Assembly (NCBI RefSeq): GCF_001277295.1
Contig: NZ_CP011456.1
Location: forward strand, 744,001-808,000
Reading direction: 5' to 3'
Origin: Anabaena sp. WA102
Lineage (GTDB): Bacteria; Cyanobacteriota; Cyanobacteriia; Cyanobacteriales; Nostocaceae
Length of the DNA stretch: 64,000 bases
The position numbers and the translations under genes are program-made. The notes under the pieces were generated by a model. That model ran no database searches. It was not told the DNA's origin and saw only the letters and a list, made by a program, of their open reading frames with translations. Below, in pieces: positions 62,417 through 64,000 of this stretch (position 1 is the first letter of the stretch; each line of letters begins with the position of its first letter).

Positions 62417-62926
62417 TGGCTGTTAAACTTTTGGCGAAGTGTTAAAAATAAACTTGACAAAAAATATCTTTACAAAATAAATAATAGTCCACTGGCTATG
62501 GTTTCTCCTAATTTAGCTCAATCACAGACTTCTGGTGACATACTCCACATACTCCCTTGCGCCTTGGGGTACGCTTACGCTTCACAGACAACTTATTCAG
62601 CAAACCCTATATATAGCAGGGAACACAGTTGAAAGTCTTTTGGTTTACGGTTTTTTAGGTAAATGTTGGATCTTATTTCCACTGCATACCGCTATAGCAG
62701 TTTTAATTCTTTCTTCTTTCTGACTCCTGAATGATTTATTCCTTTAGAGGTATCCAGGCTTACTCCCAAGGAGCTTTACAAATTTATTGCCAAATTTATA
62801 TAATTGTGCTTCAGATACGAAGTTACAGATTTACAAGATTTTTGATGTGAGAAGTTATGAATTGATTGTTAAGAATCGTAAATAACGTTAATATAAAAAG
62901 AGAATTAGGAAATATGCTTCTCGTAT
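62417..62926. other. Intergenic region
   Basis: 510 bp between divergent thrS and the DUF2605 gene. A GCGCCTTGGGGTACGCTTACGC repeat-like piece lies near 62560. Other sequence is AT-rich. Small frames here (62393-62632, 62535-62723) lack support. Confidence 0.6.
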
Positions 62927-63241
62927 ATGAGAGACTCGAATTTACCAAGTGCTGATTTACTGAAATCAGTCTTAGAACCGCTGTTAGAGGATTTTCAATA
63001 TTGGTTTGAGCGCTATAGTCAAATCCTGGAAAATGAGAAAATCCAATTCATGAGTGAACAAGAGCAACTAAACTTACTAAAACGAGTCAAAGATGCAGAA
63101 TGTGAACTGAACACAGTAAGGATGTTGTTTACAGCAACTGAAAAACAAGTGGGAATTGATATGGCAACTGTAATGCCTTGGCATCAATTAGTTACAGAAT
63201 GTTGGAGTGTGGGAATGCGTTTAGGTCAATCCAAGGAATAA
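62927..63241 (+). CDS. DUF2605 family protein
   Basis: 104 codons, ATG at 62927. Small, soluble, helical protein with LLKSVLEPLLEDFQYWFERY, the central coiled-coil-like region, and the C-terminal VGIDMATVMPWHQLVTECW signature of this cyanobacterium-specific family. The function is unknown. The gene order with the next gene (DUF2973) is commonly kept in cyanobacteria. Confidence 0.82.
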   Translation: MRDSNLPSADLLKSVLEPLLEDFQYWFERYSQILENEKIQFMSEQEQLNLLKRVKDAECELNTVRMLFTATEKQVGIDMATVMPWHQLVTECWSVGMRLGQSKE

Positions 63242-63488
63242 TAAATCCCTGGCAAAATCTAAATGAGTTGGAAATTGTAAAGATATTAGACAATTCTTAA
63301 CATTGTTTTCATAAAAAAATAATGTGTCTCATGTTACCTTAATCTGAATATAAGGATTGCATCAAATAACATAGGCGCACAAGTAAGAAATTTTACATTC
63401 TTCTTTTTTTACCGCGAATCATTTATTTGCGGAGTTTTAAGTTTTACGAAATAACATTTTAACCTTTACTGTTCTGGAGGAAAATTCA

Positions 63489-63809
63489 ATGCTACACCTA
63501 CTCTATATTCTGGCTTTCACCGTTTTGGCATTCATAGCTGTCGGTAACTTAATTCGGAATCTGATCATGTTCAGTTTCGATAGAGAAAGGACATATTCAG
63601 CTAACCAATCATCACAAGGTGGCTTTGGTTATTATGCGGGTAGAAAGCAGTATGTTTCCCATCCCGAATTGTTAGACAGCGCAGGTAACATGATTAAAGA
63701 ACCACTGCTAGTCATGCGTTCAATTAATATTGAGGATGCACGGGAACAGTTGGATGCTCTTTATGAATCTTCTCCTAGTCAAAAAAGCGATCGCTCAGAA
63801 GGCGCATAA
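63489..63809 (+). CDS. DUF2973 family membrane protein
   Basis: 106 codons, ATG at 63489 with GGAGG eight bases upstream. One N-terminal membrane segment (LLYILAFTVLAFIAVGNLI) is followed by a conserved GYYAGRKQYVSHPELLDSAGNMIKEPLLVMRS stretch. The tail ends in charged, Ser-rich sequence. It is likely a thylakoid or plasma-membrane protein of unknown role, in the same cluster as the DUF2605 gene. Confidence 0.82.
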   Translation: MLHLLYILAFTVLAFIAVGNLIRNLIMFSFDRERTYSANQSSQGGFGYYAGRKQYVSHPELLDSAGNMIKEPLLVMRSINIEDAREQLDALYESSPSQKSDRSEGA

Positions 63810-63894
63810 TCTATCATTATTAATATTCAGAATCTGTAGGGGCAACCACGGGGGGTTGCCCAGTCTCCATAGGTAGGGGCAACCCCCCGCGTAA

Positions 63895-64000
63895 TGGTGT
63901 CAACTTAAGCTCAAATCCCTACCACATCTCGTTCCTAGTCTCTGACTAGGAATGCAGTTAATGAGGCTCTGCCTCTAATATCATTGAAGGCAGAGCCTTC
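63895..64000. mobile_element. Partial family E repeat at window end
   Basis: The stretch from GTGTCAACTTAAGCTC is nearly identical to 37010-37091 and contains CTCGTTCCTAGTCTCTGAC and GGCTCTGCC. It runs to the window edge. Just before it, 63840-63885 holds a GGGGCAACC inverted repeat. Confidence 0.65.

Overview
The window is filamentous cyanobacterial DNA, most likely from the order Nostocales. Evidence: low GC; many GCGATCGC (HIP1) octamers, for example near 5266, 9001, 11494, 15650, 25911, 44331 and 63786; cyanobacterial families such as DUF1815, GuaB3, DUF2605/DUF2973, NdhD and a phytol-kinase-like protein; the guaB-Yfr1-trxA order; and a very heavy load of short non-autonomous repeats. The genus cannot be fixed from this sequence alone.

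Layout. 1-5900: a partial Ycf46-like AAA+ ATPase, a HEPN-like protein, a 1.9 kb repeat-filled gap with a candidate small RNA, DUF1815 and an acyl-ester hydrolase. 6.7-12 kb: metG, a labA-like NYN gene overlapping an lptC-like lipoprotein gene, and a PBP4-type peptidase. 13-17 kb: LOG-family protein, trxA, Yfr1, guaB3 and a YdcF-like protein. 18.3-22.6 kb: NACHT/STAND-type NTPases and a WD40 protein that look like parts of a STAND receptor separated by a 217-bp repeat. 23-28.6 kb: AI-2E-type exporter, a geranylgeranyl-reductase-family enzyme, pyrH-frr, and a hydrolase.

28.8-35.4 kb is the most distinctive region. A C39-peptidase ABC transporter and an HlyD-type adaptor lie among four genes whose products carry double-glycine leaders followed by unrelated tails: Gly/His/Arg/Trp-rich, Cys-rich, a long hydrophobic one, and Gly/Ala/Pro-rich. 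A 17-codon remnant of a fifth leader lies between two of them. No modification enzyme is visible, so this looks like a leader-peptide export (bacteriocin-like) cassette.

36-47.5 kb: phytol-kinase-like gene, yidD, an HSPA12-like Hsp70 with a coiled-coil partner, a VanX-type dipeptidase, tRNA-Ser(CGA), a membrane Ser/Thr kinase, an ABC ATPase, an OmpR-type regulator and a small conserved gene. 48-51.1 kb: an isopropylmalate/homocitrate-synthase-type enzyme and an MFS exporter bracketed by repeats. 51.5-56.6 kb: a giant SF1 helicase and an overlapping partner. 56.6-63.8 kb: grxD, bolA, ndhD, DUF29, thrS, DUF2605 and DUF2973.

Across the window at least eight families of 100-220 bp elements with terminal inverted repeats occur. 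Most are bounded by TA, which suggests a TA-targeting (IS630/mariner-like) transposase acting in trans. The commonest family has 12 copies. One copy sits inside another with a clean TA duplication, and several copies form the 3' ends of genes.
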